Source of the DNA: Pontibacter qinzhouensis | GTDB lineage: Bacteria; Bacteroidota; Bacteroidia; Cytophagales; Hymenobacteraceae | DNA: 43,548 nt | Direction: 5' to 3' | NCBI RefSeq assembly: GCF_008017455.1 | Contig: NZ_VRTY01000051.1 | Span: 1-43,548, forward strand | Shown: piece after piece, positions 8,640 through 17,045 of the stretch | Layout: each line of letters starts with the position of its first letter | Numbering within the stretch: the stretch's first letter is position 1 | Made by a program: the position numbers and the translations under genes | Notes under the pieces: generated by a model | The model's input: only the letters and a program-made list of their open reading frames with translations | The model's database searches: none | Told to the model about the DNA's origin: nothing

Positions 8640-9326
8640 CTACAGCACCTTTTGCATCAGTTCCTCCTGCTGCTTTCTTATAGTTTCAAATAACCGGTCT
8701 TCGAAATGGCGAAAACCGCTTTGCTCTATTGTTTCTGCTATACAACCGTTATCCAAATAGTGGATCTGGTCGCAGATGCTGGTCAGGCTCTCGAAAATGT
8801 GTGAGGTGATGATAATGGTTTTCTGGCGCTCCCGGAGCTTAAGCACGATACTTTTCAGGAGTTGGCTCGCCTCCATGTCAAGCCCATTAAAAGGCTCATC
8901 CAGAATCACGATGTCCCGGTCCAGTTTCAGGACCGCCAGCAGGGCCAGTTTCTTTTTCATGCCGGTCGAGTACGTCTCTATCAGTTGGTGCAGGGGCAGG
9001 TGCAGGAGCTGTTGCCAGGTGTCTGTATTAAAAGTGGGTGAATTGTTTGGGAACAGCCCCAGGTACTCTTGGCCGGTTATGTTGGCGTAAAAATAGTTGC
9101 TGGCCTCCAGGTAGCCGACTTGCCTGTGCCGTAGCTTCAGGCCATTATACAGCACCTCCCCCTGCCTTGGCTTTACCACTCCGACCAGCGTATTTAAAAG
9201 CGTAGTTTTACCGGCACCGTTTAGCCCGACAAGCCCGTGTACCTGCCCTGGCGCCAGTTGTAGGTTACAGCCCAGCAGCACAGGTCGCTGCTCATAGGTT
9301 ACGTTGAGGTTCCTTAATTCAATCAT
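8640..9326 (-). CDS. ABC transporter ATP-binding protein
   Basis: A 228-residue ABC ATPase that drives an exporter by ATP hydrolysis at the cytoplasmic face. Visible motifs are Walker A GLNGAGKTT near residue 35, the signature YSTGMKKKLALL near 120, Walker B IVILDEPFNGLD near 140, and the H-loop ITSHIF near 173. The signature deviates from LSGGQ in the way usual for the CcmA/NatA-like ABC-2 group. The gene overlaps the upstream permease gene by eight bases, so the two are translationally coupled and probably form one complex. The substrate is unknown. A copy of the 57-nt repeat follows the stop codon. Confidence 0.93.
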   Translation of the reverse strand: MIELRNLNVTYEQRPVLLGCNLQLAPGQVHGLVGLNGAGKTTLLNTLVGVVKPRQGEVLYNGLKLRHRQVGYLEASNYFYANITGQEYLGLFPNNSPTFNTDTWQQLLHLPLHQLIETYSTGMKKKLALLAVLKLDRDIVILDEPFNGLDMEASQLLKSIVLKLRERQKTIIITSHIFESLTSICDQIHYLDNGCIAETIEQSGFRHFEDRLFETIRKQQEELMQKVL

Positions 9327-10263
9327 GCAGATAGTCGTTCAGGTTAGAGACCGCTTTGGCATAAAACCTTATGTTCATGACCAGCGGCAACAGAATCAGG
9401 AATGGCAACAGGCTGCTCGCCATGGCCAGGCTCCCGAGTAAGCTACTTCCGGAGAGGGAACAGCCTGGTCTGTAAAAAGCGTATTTCGATAAAATAAAGA
9501 AGCACACGTTCAGGCAGAGCAGCAGCATAAAAACAAGTGGCAGATACCACATTTCAAGATGAAACGCGGTGTAAACCAGTAGCAAAGGCAGGCATAAGAG
9601 CAAGTAAAGCTTTAAGTGTTGCAGCAGCTTATTCCTGATAAACGCGCTACCCTCCTGCTCCCTCAGCCGAAGTATGTGAAGCGGCTCACACTCCTGGTAA
9701 AAGCTCATCAGGAGCGAGGTGATAAACCACAGCACAAACAACGACACCAGTTTAACAGGCACCAGCAGCAGCGCCACCAGGTACAGCAGCACGATATAGA
9801 GGCCATATTTTCTGAAACCTGCTAACCACTCGAAGGCATGAGCAGGCAAAAAACGGCTGAAGTTAAGACCTACGGCAGCTGGTTTATAGCTGAAAGGCAG
9901 ATGAGCCACCAGGGCCACCGCCACTCCTACTACCATGCCTGCATACCAAAAAGGTGTAAACAGCAAAAGGCAAAGCAACGGCACCGACAGCAAAAGATAT
10001 TCCACCAAAAACAGGCGAGCGGGGTATTCTGTAAATAGTCGCACAAATTGCCGGTCGCTGCGGCCCAGGTGTAGCGACAGCACCAACATAACGAAAACGC
10101 CTGCGACAACGGCTGCCCCCACCAGGCTCGTAAGCACCTGTAGCAGCGCAGCAGCCAACGCGAAGGCTACCACCAGCAAGAGCAGCCAGTGCAGCACCGG
10201 AAGTCCGCTGAGGCTTCTGCGCACCTGCTGCCACCTTATAAACATTAGCTGCCTGATTTCCAT
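9319..10263 (-). CDS. ABC-2-like membrane permease subunit
   Basis: A 314-residue hydrophobic protein with about eight predicted membrane helices, including strong stretches near residues 24-45, 50-65, 88-105, 110-125, 155-190, 218-240 and 280-300. No family signature is conserved enough for me to name. It is called a permease because its last eight bases overlap the ABC ATPase gene in the same direction, and because such ATPases pair with multi-helix membrane partners. It starts at the ATG at 10263 with MEIRQLMFIRWQQVRR, a cytoplasmic basic lead-in. It lies divergent to the MFS gene. The transported compound is unknown. Confidence 0.75.
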   Translation of the reverse strand: MEIRQLMFIRWQQVRRSLSGLPVLHWLLLLVVAFALAAALLQVLTSLVGAAVVAGVFVMLVLSLHLGRSDRQFVRLFTEYPARLFLVEYLLLSVPLLCLLLFTPFWYAGMVVGVAVALVAHLPFSYKPAAVGLNFSRFLPAHAFEWLAGFRKYGLYIVLLYLVALLLVPVKLVSLFVLWFITSLLMSFYQECEPLHILRLREQEGSAFIRNKLLQHLKLYLLLCLPLLLVYTAFHLEMWYLPLVFMLLLCLNVCFFILSKYAFYRPGCSLSGSSLLGSLAMASSLLPFLILLPLVMNIRFYAKAVSNLNDYLHD

Positions 10264-10438
10264 ACTTCATTAAACGAATATAGGAGTTACTATATTCTTT
10301 GCTGTAGCACTTTTCTTCCAAACCGCTTCTTACCGTTAAACTCAAAAGCATCAGGGTTTGCCGCCGTAGCTGCAGCAAGTTCAGAGAACAATTATTGATT
10401 TGGGTTATAAAAGACTGACCAATATCTCGTGCACCTCG

Positions 10439-10446
10439 TACATTTG
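10439..10446 (+). promoter_or_regulatory. candidate -7 promoter element of the MFS gene
   Basis: TACATTTG matches the Bacteroidota -7 consensus TAnnTTTG. It lies 37 bases before the ATG at 10484 and inside the longer reading frame that opens at 10400, which supports the later start. I found no TTTG at the right distance for a -33 box. Confidence 0.4.
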
Positions 10447-10483
10447 TAGCTGTTATTTGCTTCATCCGCTTCCCCTAATTCAT

Positions 10484-11704
10484 ATGAAAAACGCTGCTTC
10501 TGCCACCAGTCCTTTCCCTACTTTAAGCACTTCAACGCTCTGGCTGATGACCATTGCCTCTGGTCTGGTAGTGGCAAATAACTACTACAACCAGCCTTTG
10601 TTAGGCGAAATTGCCAGAACGTTTCAGGTACCCGAAGCAAAGGCTGGTATTATCTCCATGCTGACGCAGGTCGGCTATGCCATCGGCCTTCTCCTGATTA
10701 TTCCTTTAGGTGATATATTCCGCCGTAAACGCCTGATTCTTACAGATTTTATCCTGATCATTTTCTCGCTGCTGCTGGCTGCCTTTGCAAACCATATTTA
10801 CATGCTCATGCTGGCCAGCCTGCTGATTGGGGCAACCTCGGTGGTACCACAATTATTCATACCCATGGCTGCACAACTGGCCCGCCCCGAAAACCGCGGG
10901 AAAGCCATAGGAACCGTTATGAGCGGCCTGTTAATCGGGGTACTCCTGTCCAGGACCATCAGTGGCTTTGTAGGTGCTCATTTGGGCTGGAGGGCGATGT
11001 TTCTGATTGCGGCCGGCCTGATGGTGCTACTCGGCCTCGCCATTCAATTAATGCTGCCAGAAGTACATCCATCCTACAAGGGCTCCTACAAAAGCCTGAT
11101 GCGCTCCCTGGTTTCGCTTGTAAAAGAAGAGCCGGTGTTACGGCTTGCCGCTGCCCGTGGTGCCCTCACCTTTGCCTGCTTCGGTGGCTTCTGGACTACC
11201 CTGGTGTTTTTGTTGGAAGAACCGCCCTTTAACGCAGGCAGCGATGTGGCAGGTGCATTTGGTTTAGTAGGTGCCGGTGGTGCCATCATGGCTTCCGTTA
11301 TGGGCAGGCTGGCCGACAAAATGAATACCCGCCACATCATTACCGCCACCACCCTCATGATCATCGTGTCTTATGTCATCTTCGGCACCTTTAGCCACAG
11401 CTTTATCGGGTTGGTAGTGGGGGTTATTTTGTTAGACCTGGGCTTGCAGGCTACCCACATCGCCAACCAGACGATGGTGTTTTCGCTTAATCCTGAGGCA
11501 CGCAATCGCCTGAACACGGTGTATATGGTTACTTACTTTACCGGAGGCGCTACCGGCACGCTGTTGGCCAGCCAGGCATGGCAGCTTTGGCATTGGCAGG
11601 GGGTGGTGCTGGTGGGGCTTGTGTTCTCTAACCTGGCCCTGCTCGTGCACCTGGCGTTTTCAGGTAGAGGTGAAGCCGCTAAACCCTTACCAGAAATTAC
11701 CTGA
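10484..11704 (+). CDS. MFS transporter
   Basis: A 406-residue major facilitator permease of the inner membrane with 12 predicted helices. The loop between helices 2 and 3 carries the motif-A-like GDIFRRKRLI. The first helix region has the NNYYNQPLLGEIA pattern found in drug/metabolite MFS proteins annotated as DHA1-like. The substrate cannot be assigned, and an efflux role is inference. I chose the ATG at 10484 over the in-frame codon at 10400. The extra 28 residues are Cys-rich and atypical, and a TAnnTTTG box lies within that stretch. The last seven codons (KPLPEIT) and the stop lie inside a copy of the 57-nt repeat, so the C-terminus appears to be provided by the repeat. Confidence 0.9.
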   Translation: MKNAASATSPFPTLSTSTLWLMTIASGLVVANNYYNQPLLGEIARTFQVPEAKAGIISMLTQVGYAIGLLLIIPLGDIFRRKRLILTDFILIIFSLLLAAFANHIYMLMLASLLIGATSVVPQLFIPMAAQLARPENRGKAIGTVMSGLLIGVLLSRTISGFVGAHLGWRAMFLIAAGLMVLLGLAIQLMLPEVHPSYKGSYKSLMRSLVSLVKEEPVLRLAAARGALTFACFGGFWTTLVFLLEEPPFNAGSDVAGAFGLVGAGGAIMASVMGRLADKMNTRHIITATTLMIIVSYVIFGTFSHSFIGLVVGVILLDLGLQATHIANQTMVFSLNPEARNRLNTVYMVTYFTGGATGTLLASQAWQLWHWQGVVLVGLVFSNLALLVHLAFSGRGEAAKPLPEIT

Positions 11705-11739
11705 AATGTCTTCGGAAGGCTATTTTCATTCAAATAATT
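11683..11739 (+). repeat. 57-nt bipartite repeat, copy D, overlapping the MFS stop codon
   Basis: It starts ACCCTTACC within the MFS coding sequence, has the core TCTTCGGAAGG and ends ATTCAAATAATT. The MFS stop codon at 11702-11704 is inside the repeat's variable spacer. The tail carries ATTCAAAT, the reverse complement of the usual ATTTGAAT. Confidence 0.85.
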
Positions 11740-11740
11740 G

Positions 11741-11850
11741 CTGATTGTTGATTGTTGATTGCTGAATTGCTGAATGGTTAATTTGGGAATTTGGAGATGG
11801 GAAGATTTGGAGATGGAGAAAAGGGAATTTTGAGTGAATGAAAAACAACT
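11741..11850 (+). repeat. degenerate tract following copy D (family 3)
   Basis: A run of TTGATTGCTGAATTGCTGAA-type units, then TTTGGAGATGG and AAGATTTGGAGATGG, then GAATTTTGAGTGAATG. The same series in the same order follows copy E at 40496-40615. Each begins one or two bases after the 57-nt repeat ends. A fragment of the later part also appears at 31936-31976. Confidence 0.65.
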
Positions 11851-11882
11851 TTTTAACTCTTAACTCATAACTCTTAACTAAT
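11851..11882 (+). repeat. AACTCTTAACT-type short-period tract
   Basis: Imperfect units of AACTCTTAACT and AACTCATAACT recur about every 7-14 bases. A similar tract precedes the YhcH-family gene at 32037-32070. No function is visible. Confidence 0.5.
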
Positions 11883-11985
11883 AAAAGGTCTGGCGTCTAA
11901 CATTTAGGAAGAAGGCTAAATTTTCATCGACCTAACAAAGATTTATTCCAACGAATTTCTCTTCTTTACAGGAAACAAGACAACT

Positions 11986-12546
11986 ATGAAATCTGAACGA
12001 CAGAAAATGCTGGACGGCGAATTGTATGTGGGCGCCGATCCTGAACTTGTAGAAATGCGCAGAAGAACCCGGGAGCTGCTGGTGCAATACAACCAAACCG
12101 CTTTCGATAACGAGACCGGCAAGAGAGCCGTGCTGCAGCAGCTGCTGGGAGCTTTCGGGGAGAAAATTGAAATTCAGGCACCGTTTTACTGCGATTATGG
12201 CAACCATATTTTTGCCGGCGAAAACCTGTACATGAACTTTAACTGCGTTATACTGGATTGCGCCGCCGTAACCATAGGCGCTAACGTGATGATGGGGCCT
12301 AATGTGAGCATTTACACCGCCTACCACCCTGTTATAGCTTCGGAGCGGATTAAGGGGCCTGAACTTGCATCTCCCATCACTATCGGGGACAATGTGTGGC
12401 TGGGTGGCAATGTGGTGGTTTGTCCCGGCGTAACCATTGGCCATAACACCACTATAGGCGCTGGCAGCGTTGTTACCAAGAGCATACCCGACAATGTGTT
12501 TGCAGCCGGTAATCCGTGCCGGGTTATTAAAGAACTCCCAGCCTGA
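11986..12546 (+). CDS. sugar O-acetyltransferase (maltose/galactoside acetyltransferase family)
   Basis: A 186-residue member of the Maa/LacA/NodL family, which moves acetyl from acetyl-CoA to a sugar hydroxyl in the cytoplasm. The N-terminal Maa cap (KMLDGELYVGADPEL) is followed by left-handed beta-helix hexapeptide repeats from about residue 65 to 180 (IGANVMMGPN, ITIGDNVWLGGN, IGAGSVV). The likely catalytic histidine is His114 in YTAYHP, at the position of His113-115 in Maa and LacA. The length equals the family's (about 183-203). The C-terminus GNPCRVIKEL is typical. It stands alone between the MFS gene and a shared terminator. The natural acceptor sugar is unknown. Confidence 0.93.
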   Translation: MKSERQKMLDGELYVGADPELVEMRRRTRELLVQYNQTAFDNETGKRAVLQQLLGAFGEKIEIQAPFYCDYGNHIFAGENLYMNFNCVILDCAAVTIGANVMMGPNVSIYTAYHPVIASERIKGPELASPITIGDNVWLGGNVVVCPGVTIGHNTTIGAGSVVTKSIPDNVFAAGNPCRVIKELPA

Positions 12547-12550
12547 CTTT

Positions 12551-12592
12551 AAAAAAAGGGAATCCGATAGTTCGATATCCGGATTCCCTTTA
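12551..12592. terminator. bidirectional hairpin terminator
   Basis: A 12-bp perfect stem pairs AAAGGGAATCCG (12555-12566) with CGGATTCCCTTT (12580-12591). There are A residues on the left and T residues on the right. It sits between the converging acetyltransferase and methyltransferase genes and can serve both. Confidence 0.85.
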
Positions 12593-12605
12593 GCAAGATT
12601 TCATC

Positions 12606-13802
12606 TTAAACAGCGCCTTCCTCTCCAGGTTCGTTTCCTACTCTCCTGCTACCTCTGTATAACTCGTATTTGAGCAGGCGGCATTCTATAGAACCATTGT
12701 AAAGCGGTGTGCGGCGAGTGGTGCGGAGGCCAATATGTTTGGCAGCTTCCAGGTTTCCGGTGAGAATAAATGCATCGAACCCCTGGTAATTATTTTTTAA
12801 GGTGTCACCGATCTGCTTATACAACAGGTTTATATCATCAGATACAATACGCTCATTATAAGGCGGGTTTGCTACTAAAACCCCGTGGTCTGCAGGAGCC
12901 TGCGTCTGGAAGAAATCGGCTTGTTCAATTTTGATTACTTTTTCAAGTCCGGCATTTTCAATGTTTACACGGGCAGCTTCTACATAATCGCTGTCGATGT
13001 CGTAGCCGATAATGGTGGCCTGTGGCTCCTGCCTTTCTTTGGCCTCGGCTGTTTTCCAGACCATCTTATAAAGGTCTTCGTTGTAATCCTGCCAGTTCTC
13101 GAAGGCAAAAGGGTCGCGGCGGAAAAGTCCGGGTGCTGTGTTTTGCGCCATCATGGCCGCCTCAATCAGCAGGGTGCCGGAGCCGCACATGGGGTCTACC
13201 AGCGCCGACTTCTTATCCCAACCCGACAAACCGATTATGCCAGCCGCCAGCACCTCGTTTAGCGGGGCCACGTTGGTCTGCTCCCGGTAGCCGCGGCGGT
13301 GCAGCGAGTCGCCTGAAGAGTCGAGCGACAGGGTGACCATGTTCTCATGCATGTGCAGGTTAATGCGAATATCGGGGCGTATACGGTCTACGGATGGACG
13401 CTCGCCGGTTACTTTCCGGAACTGGTCCACGATGGCATCTTTGGCAAGTTGCGCCACAAACAGCGAGTGCTCAAAAGTGGAGTGGCTAACCACGGCATCG
13501 ATGGCGAAGGTCTGCTCCAGGCGCAGATAATCGGCCCAGTTTATTTTGTACACCTGCTGGTACAGGTCTTTTTCGTCGCGGGCCTTAAAGTTTCGGATCG
13601 GCTTGAGAATGCGGATGGCTGTGCGGCACCACATATTGGCCTCGTAAAGTTGGCGCAGGTTGCCGGAGCAGGTTACCACGCGGTTACCAACTTTAATAAA
13701 TTCCATATCGAGGGCGGCCAGTTCTGCTGCCAGCACCTCTTCCAGGCCGGTGAGGGTGGTGGTAATAATATTGAAGTTGCCGTTAGGATTAGGTTTTGCC
13801 AT
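12606..13802 (-). CDS. THUMP-domain class I rRNA methyltransferase (RlmL-type)
   Basis: A 398-residue SAM-dependent RNA methyltransferase related to the N-terminal half of E. coli RlmKL, which makes N2-methylguanosine at 23S position 2445. A ferredoxin-like/THUMP region covers about residues 1-155, including the conserved ATSHS-like VVSHSTFEHS and VDRIRPDIRINLHM. The Rossmann methyltransferase part starts with the SAM motif VDPMCGSGTLLIEAA. It includes IIGYDIDSDYVEAA and the catalytic NPPYNERI. The length fits the single-domain form seen outside Gammaproteobacteria. I prefer the start at 13802 (MAKPNPNGNF), because the six extra residues from 13820 are unconserved. Family assignment is firm; the exact target base is inferred. 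Confidence 0.9.
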   Translation of the reverse strand: MAKPNPNGNFNIITTTLTGLEEVLAAELAALDMEFIKVGNRVVTCSGNLRQLYEANMWCRTAIRILKPIRNFKARDEKDLYQQVYKINWADYLRLEQTFAIDAVVSHSTFEHSLFVAQLAKDAIVDQFRKVTGERPSVDRIRPDIRINLHMHENMVTLSLDSSGDSLHRRGYREQTNVAPLNEVLAAGIIGLSGWDKKSALVDPMCGSGTLLIEAAMMAQNTAPGLFRRDPFAFENWQDYNEDLYKMVWKTAEAKERQEPQATIIGYDIDSDYVEAARVNIENAGLEKVIKIEQADFFQTQAPADHGVLVANPPYNERIVSDDINLLYKQIGDTLKNNYQGFDAFILTGNLEAAKHIGLRTTRRTPLYNGSIECRLLKYELYRGSRRVGNEPGEEGAV

Positions 13803-14035
13803 GGTATCAGTGTTATTCAATACAAAACTGCACTTTTTTACCTACACTTCTAAACCTTTGTTGTGGCAGGCGCTCTTTTACTTGATCGAAGCCTTTGCAG
13901 CGATCTGCCCGTAACCGAGTTCCTCCAGGGTTATTCTAAATTATTTCCCTCCCTGCGGAAGACTAATCACTCAGCATGCTTTTAAATTAGCAGCCACTTT
14001 ACATTTCCACATTAGCATATCAGCCCATTAACCTC

Positions 14036-14092
14036 AGTTATTCAAATAAAAACAGCCTTCAGAAGGAATTTCACTTTAAAACCGCCAAGGGT
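14036..14092 (-). repeat. 57-nt bipartite repeat, copy F
   Basis: On the minus strand it starts ACCCTTGGC, has the core CCTTCTGAAGG and ends ATTTGAATAACT. It lies between divergent genes. Confidence 0.87.
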
Positions 14093-14258
14093 TGACCAGG
14101 GGCGGCTCCCAATAATTATTACCTCCATAGCGTTGAGTGGTTACAGCTAACCCCTGATTTAGAAACCAGCCACCAGCAAACCTCTCGTTGAACACTTAAA
14201 ACCGGCAGGATGAACCAACGCAAGTTTAGTTTGGCTGAAGAGCAATTGTGGAAACTTA

Positions 14259-14266
14259 TATCTTTG
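14259..14266 (+). promoter_or_regulatory. candidate -7 promoter element of murB
   Basis: TATCTTTG matches TAnnTTTG and lies 17 bases before the first ATG of murB. A TTTG at 14230 is 25 bases upstream, longer than the usual spacing of about 19, so the -33 partner is doubtful. Confidence 0.4.
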
Positions 14267-14282
14267 CAGGAAACAACAGTTT

Positions 14283-15299
14283 ATGATGTTACAGCCTGAT
14301 TATTCGTTAAAGCCTTACAATACCTTTGGCATAGATGTTAAAGCCAAATTTTTCGCTCGCTTCCAAACCGTGGAGGAGCTGCAGGAACTGCTGAAGTTGC
14401 CGGAAGTATGGCAGGAGGAGAAGCTGATACTCGGGGGCGGCAGCAATATTCTGTTTACAAAAGATTTTAACGGCCTGGTGCTGCTCAACAGCATAAAGGG
14501 CATGCAGGTTCTGGAGCAGGACGACGAGTTTGCTTACGTAAAGGCTGGCGGAGGCGAAGCCTGGCACGACCTGGTGCTGTTTGCCCTGAAAGAGCAACTA
14601 GCGGGCCTGGAGAACCTTTCGCTCATACCGGGCACAGTAGGCGCTGCTCCGTTACAGAACATCGGGGCTTACGGCGTTGAGCTGAAAGATGTGTTTCATG
14701 AGCTGGAGGCGATAGAGCTGGCAAGCGGCGAACCTTATATTTTTGACCATGAGGCCTGCCGGTTTGGCTACCGCGACAGTATTTTTAAGAACGAAGCCAA
14801 AGGCAAGTATGTGGTTACCTTCGTTACCTTTAAACTCCGGAAACAACACCAGGTAAATACCAGTTACGGGGCTATTCAGGAAGTGCTGCGCGACATGAAG
14901 GTGCAGGAACCAACTATTCAGGATGTGAGCGTGGCCGTGTGCGCCATCAGAATGAGTAAACTGCCCGACCCGAAAGAAATAGGGAATGCAGGCAGTTTCT
15001 TTAAAAACCCCGAAATACCGATTCTAAAGTTCGACCTCCTGAAAGAAACTTACCCTGCCATGCCAGCCTACCCTGTTTCGGAGCTGACGGTAAAGGTGCC
15101 GGCCGGCTGGCTTATTGAGCAATGCGGCTGGAAAGGAAAAGTGATTCAGAACTACGGCGTGCACAAAAACCAGGCACTGGTGCTGGTAAACTACGGTGGC
15201 GCTGCCGGAGGCGATATCCGGGCGCTGGCTTACGAAATCATCCAATCGGTGAAGGAGAAGTTCGGCATTGAGCTGCACCCGGAGGTAAATATTCTGTAG
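14283..15299 (+). CDS. murB: UDP-N-acetylenolpyruvoylglucosamine reductase (MurB, type I)
   Basis: This FAD-dependent cytoplasmic enzyme reduces the MurA product to UDP-MurNAc with NADPH. The 338-residue length and layout match type I MurB (E. coli, 342). The N-terminal SLKPYNTFGIDVKA leads into the FAD-binding segment LGGGSNILF. Then come SLIPGTVGAAPLQNIGAYGVE, the substrate motif CRFGYRDSIFK, and GNAGSFFKNP with the catalytic serine near residue 240. The C-terminal HPEVNIL holds the conserved Glu. ATG codons at 14283 and 14286 are both possible. It stands alone, 7 kb from murA, so the two successive pathway steps are not co-transcribed. Confidence 0.96.
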   Translation: MMLQPDYSLKPYNTFGIDVKAKFFARFQTVEELQELLKLPEVWQEEKLILGGGSNILFTKDFNGLVLLNSIKGMQVLEQDDEFAYVKAGGGEAWHDLVLFALKEQLAGLENLSLIPGTVGAAPLQNIGAYGVELKDVFHELEAIELASGEPYIFDHEACRFGYRDSIFKNEAKGKYVVTFVTFKLRKQHQVNTSYGAIQEVLRDMKVQEPTIQDVSVAVCAIRMSKLPDPKEIGNAGSFFKNPEIPILKFDLLKETYPAMPAYPVSELTVKVPAGWLIEQCGWKGKVIQNYGVHKNQALVLVNYGGAAGGDIRALAYEIIQSVKEKFGIELHPEVNIL

Positions 15300-15387
15300 G
15301 GCCCAGGTGTTATAGGCAAAACCATCAGCAGCAGGTAAACCAAATCCTTAAATTAAAGTATAGCACATCAACTATCTCCTTCAACTT

Positions 15388-15849
15388 ATGAAAAAATCAC
15401 GATTACTCTCGCTGCTTTCGCTCCTCTTTGCTGTAGCCTTATTAACAGGCTGTAAAGATGATGAACCGAATCCTGAAAAAACCAAAACAGAAATGCTGAC
15501 AGAAGCGAACTGGCAAGGCGACAAAATTTTGGTTATGGGGATGGATGTTGCCACTACTCAGTTTGCCGGTTCCTTCCCTGATATTAAAACCATGGTGCTG
15601 AATTTTAAGACTGATGGCACCTACACCGCCACCTACACCGACAACGGCCAAGCCATGACATTGGAAGGTAACTGGGAATTCCGCAACAACGAAAACGTCC
15701 TCCACTTCGATCTGTTATCTTCTTTCGGATTGCCTGAGCAGGTAGATATAAAAACCCTCACCAGCACAAACCTCGCTTTAACTACCGTAGCCAACATACC
15801 TGGTGCTCCTTTGCCGGTGTCGCTTGAGGTGCAGTTTGTGCGCAACTAA
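15388..15849 (+). CDS. small lipocalin-like lipoprotein
   Basis: A 153-residue protein. Residues 1-22 form a lipoprotein signal ending ALLTGC, so it is anchored in the envelope. The mature part has alternating beta-strand patterns. A central FKTDGTYTATYTDNG followed by LEGNWEFRNNENVLHF is the layout of lipocalin-like domains (DUF4923/DUF5004 type) common in Bacteroidota. Ligand and role are unknown. It starts 88 bases after murB with no visible terminator between them, so read-through is possible. A 57-nt repeat on the opposite strand begins at the last base of its stop codon. Confidence 0.75.
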   Translation: MKKSRLLSLLSLLFAVALLTGCKDDEPNPEKTKTEMLTEANWQGDKILVMGMDVATTQFAGSFPDIKTMVLNFKTDGTYTATYTDNGQAMTLEGNWEFRNNENVLHFDLLSSFGLPEQVDIKTLTSTNLALTTVANIPGAPLPVSLEVQFVRN

Positions 15850-15906
15850 ATTTTTCTAATCAAAACGGCCTTCCAAGGCTTAAAATTTACTTTAAGCCTC
15901 AAGGGT
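15849..15906 (-). repeat. 58-nt bipartite repeat, copy G
   Basis: On the minus strand it starts ACCCTTGAG, has the core CCTTGGAAGG and ends ATTAGAAAAATT. This is the only copy next to a 3' end that points against the gene it follows. It abuts the lipoprotein stop codon. Confidence 0.82.
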
Positions 15907-16233
15907 AGCCCACTGCTTGTAAGTCAGTTACAACAGCTAAGGATGTATATTTCTGATGTATCTGCTCAAACATTAGTTCTGTTTGTCTGTTACCGTTCCG
16001 GAGGCAGCGGCACAGAATAATGTAGCTGTAGCTACTCGGCTTGTTGCGAATATACATGCTGCTTTACCCGAACCCCTATTGCCTACTGAACGCACTGGGG
16101 CTTTGCAAAATCTGTAATAAAGAGCAGGTTTTATTTCGGATAAAATATTACACCTGATTTAATATTTTATTTCATCAAAAAAACTTACTTTGAGTATTCA
16201 ATCATTTTCATTTCACCCCAACTTACTGACATT
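15907..16233. other. intergenic region before the collagen-like gene
   Basis: There are 327 bases without a gene after copy G. The last 100 bases are AT-rich. TTACTTTGAG near 16186-16195 resembles a -7 element with one base missing and could drive the next gene. I see nothing else. Confidence 0.45.
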
Positions 16234-16857
16234 ATGAAAAAACTGATTTACTTTATTATGTTTATAGGTCTGGCTTTCGGGCAAGCCTGCGAGGGACCAG
16301 AAGGACCAGAAGGTGCTCCAGGACCACAAGGACCACAAGGCCCGGCCGGGCCAGCAGGACCACAAGGGCCAGCCGGACAAGACGGGACAGGAACTGGCAC
16401 AGGAAGTACCGCGCAGGTATTAGAACTTGGTGGCTGGAATTTTACTGATGAGGACACTTTAGGTTTTGCATTTGAGGATGTTGATCTTGATGTTACGGAA
16501 TCAGACGTTGTTCATGTTTACAGATATGAATTCGGCTATATGATGAACAATGCACCTGTTTATGTTTGGAGCCCCTTGCCTCAGATTAAAATGTTACAGC
16601 AAGGCCTTTTGCAGTATAATTTTTACCATTCTTATCAGTTTTTAGATATTTATATTAACTCGCAATTTGATAAATCTACTTTAACCCAGGGTCAAGTTGC
16701 TGAATATATAGCAAGCGAAGCATTCAGAATTGTTGTAATACCGGGAGAACTACTAAATGGCCGAGTATCTAAACCTGATATTGACTTCAGCAGTTATGAG
16801 GAAGTAGCTAAATACTATAACTTAACCGAAGATAAGGTTATTAAGAAATCACGCTAG
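16234..16857 (+). CDS. collagen-like lipoprotein
   Basis: A 207-residue protein. The hydrophobic signal ends near Cys19 (FGQAC), a loose lipobox of the kind Bacteroidota tolerate. Eleven Gly-X-Y triplets rich in Pro, Gln and Ala (residues 21-53) follow, then a Gly/Thr linker. The remaining 150 residues form an acidic, aromatic-rich globular part I do not recognise. Gly-X-Y runs of this length can form a short collagen triple helix, so the protein may be a surface trimer with C-terminal heads. The head-coding part uses many A/T-ending codons, unlike the GC-richer neighbours, which may indicate separate ancestry. It is followed by a strong terminator and appears monocistronic. Confidence 0.8.
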   Translation: MKKLIYFIMFIGLAFGQACEGPEGPEGAPGPQGPQGPAGPAGPQGPAGQDGTGTGTGSTAQVLELGGWNFTDEDTLGFAFEDVDLDVTESDVVHVYRYEFGYMMNNAPVYVWSPLPQIKMLQQGLLQYNFYHSYQFLDIYINSQFDKSTLTQGQVAEYIASEAFRIVVIPGELLNGRVSKPDIDFSSYEEVAKYYNLTEDKVIKKSR

Positions 16858-16867
16858 TTTATTAACT

Positions 16868-16900
16868 AAAACGAGCTGCTCCAACTGGGCAGCTCGTTTT
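16868..16900. terminator. hairpin terminator after the collagen-like gene
   Basis: A 12-bp stem pairs AAAACGAGCTGC with GCAGCTCGTTTT, leaving nine bases in the loop. The TTTT end followed by GGTTTATT gives a short T tract. It begins 11 bases past the stop. Confidence 0.85.
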
Positions 16901-16988
16901 GGTTTATTGCCGCTGAGTAATCAAAGTTGATCGGAAGTAGCCTTACACCCTTATAAAACTAGCAGCAGTTGTAGCTCCGGCCTATGCT

Positions 16989-17045
16989 ACCCTTGAGTCT
17001 TTTTGGGCTAAAATCCTTTGGAAGGCTGTTTTCATTGGCATAATT
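16989..17045 (+). repeat. 57-nt bipartite repeat, copy H
   Basis: It starts ACCCTTGAG, has the core CCTTTGGAAGG and ends ATTGGCATAATT. It lies 88 bases beyond the hairpin terminator of the preceding gene, so it is probably outside that transcript, yet it has the same orientation. Confidence 0.87.

Larger units (their letters stand above)
13803..14282. other. divergent intergenic region before murB
   Basis: About 480 bases without a gene lie between the methyltransferase (-) and murB (+). They contain one 57-nt repeat (14036-14092) and a candidate -7 box for murB at 14259. I see nothing else. Confidence 0.6.

Noticed and set aside
9884..10465. Open frame of 193 codons overlapping the start of the ABC permease gene on the same strand
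   Set aside because: It lies in another frame of the permease gene and has an Arg/Gly/Ala-rich translation without domain features.
10400..10483. Longer N-terminus for the MFS transporter
   Set aside because: The 28 extra residues are Cys-rich, unlike MFS N-termini, and a candidate -7 promoter box lies within them.
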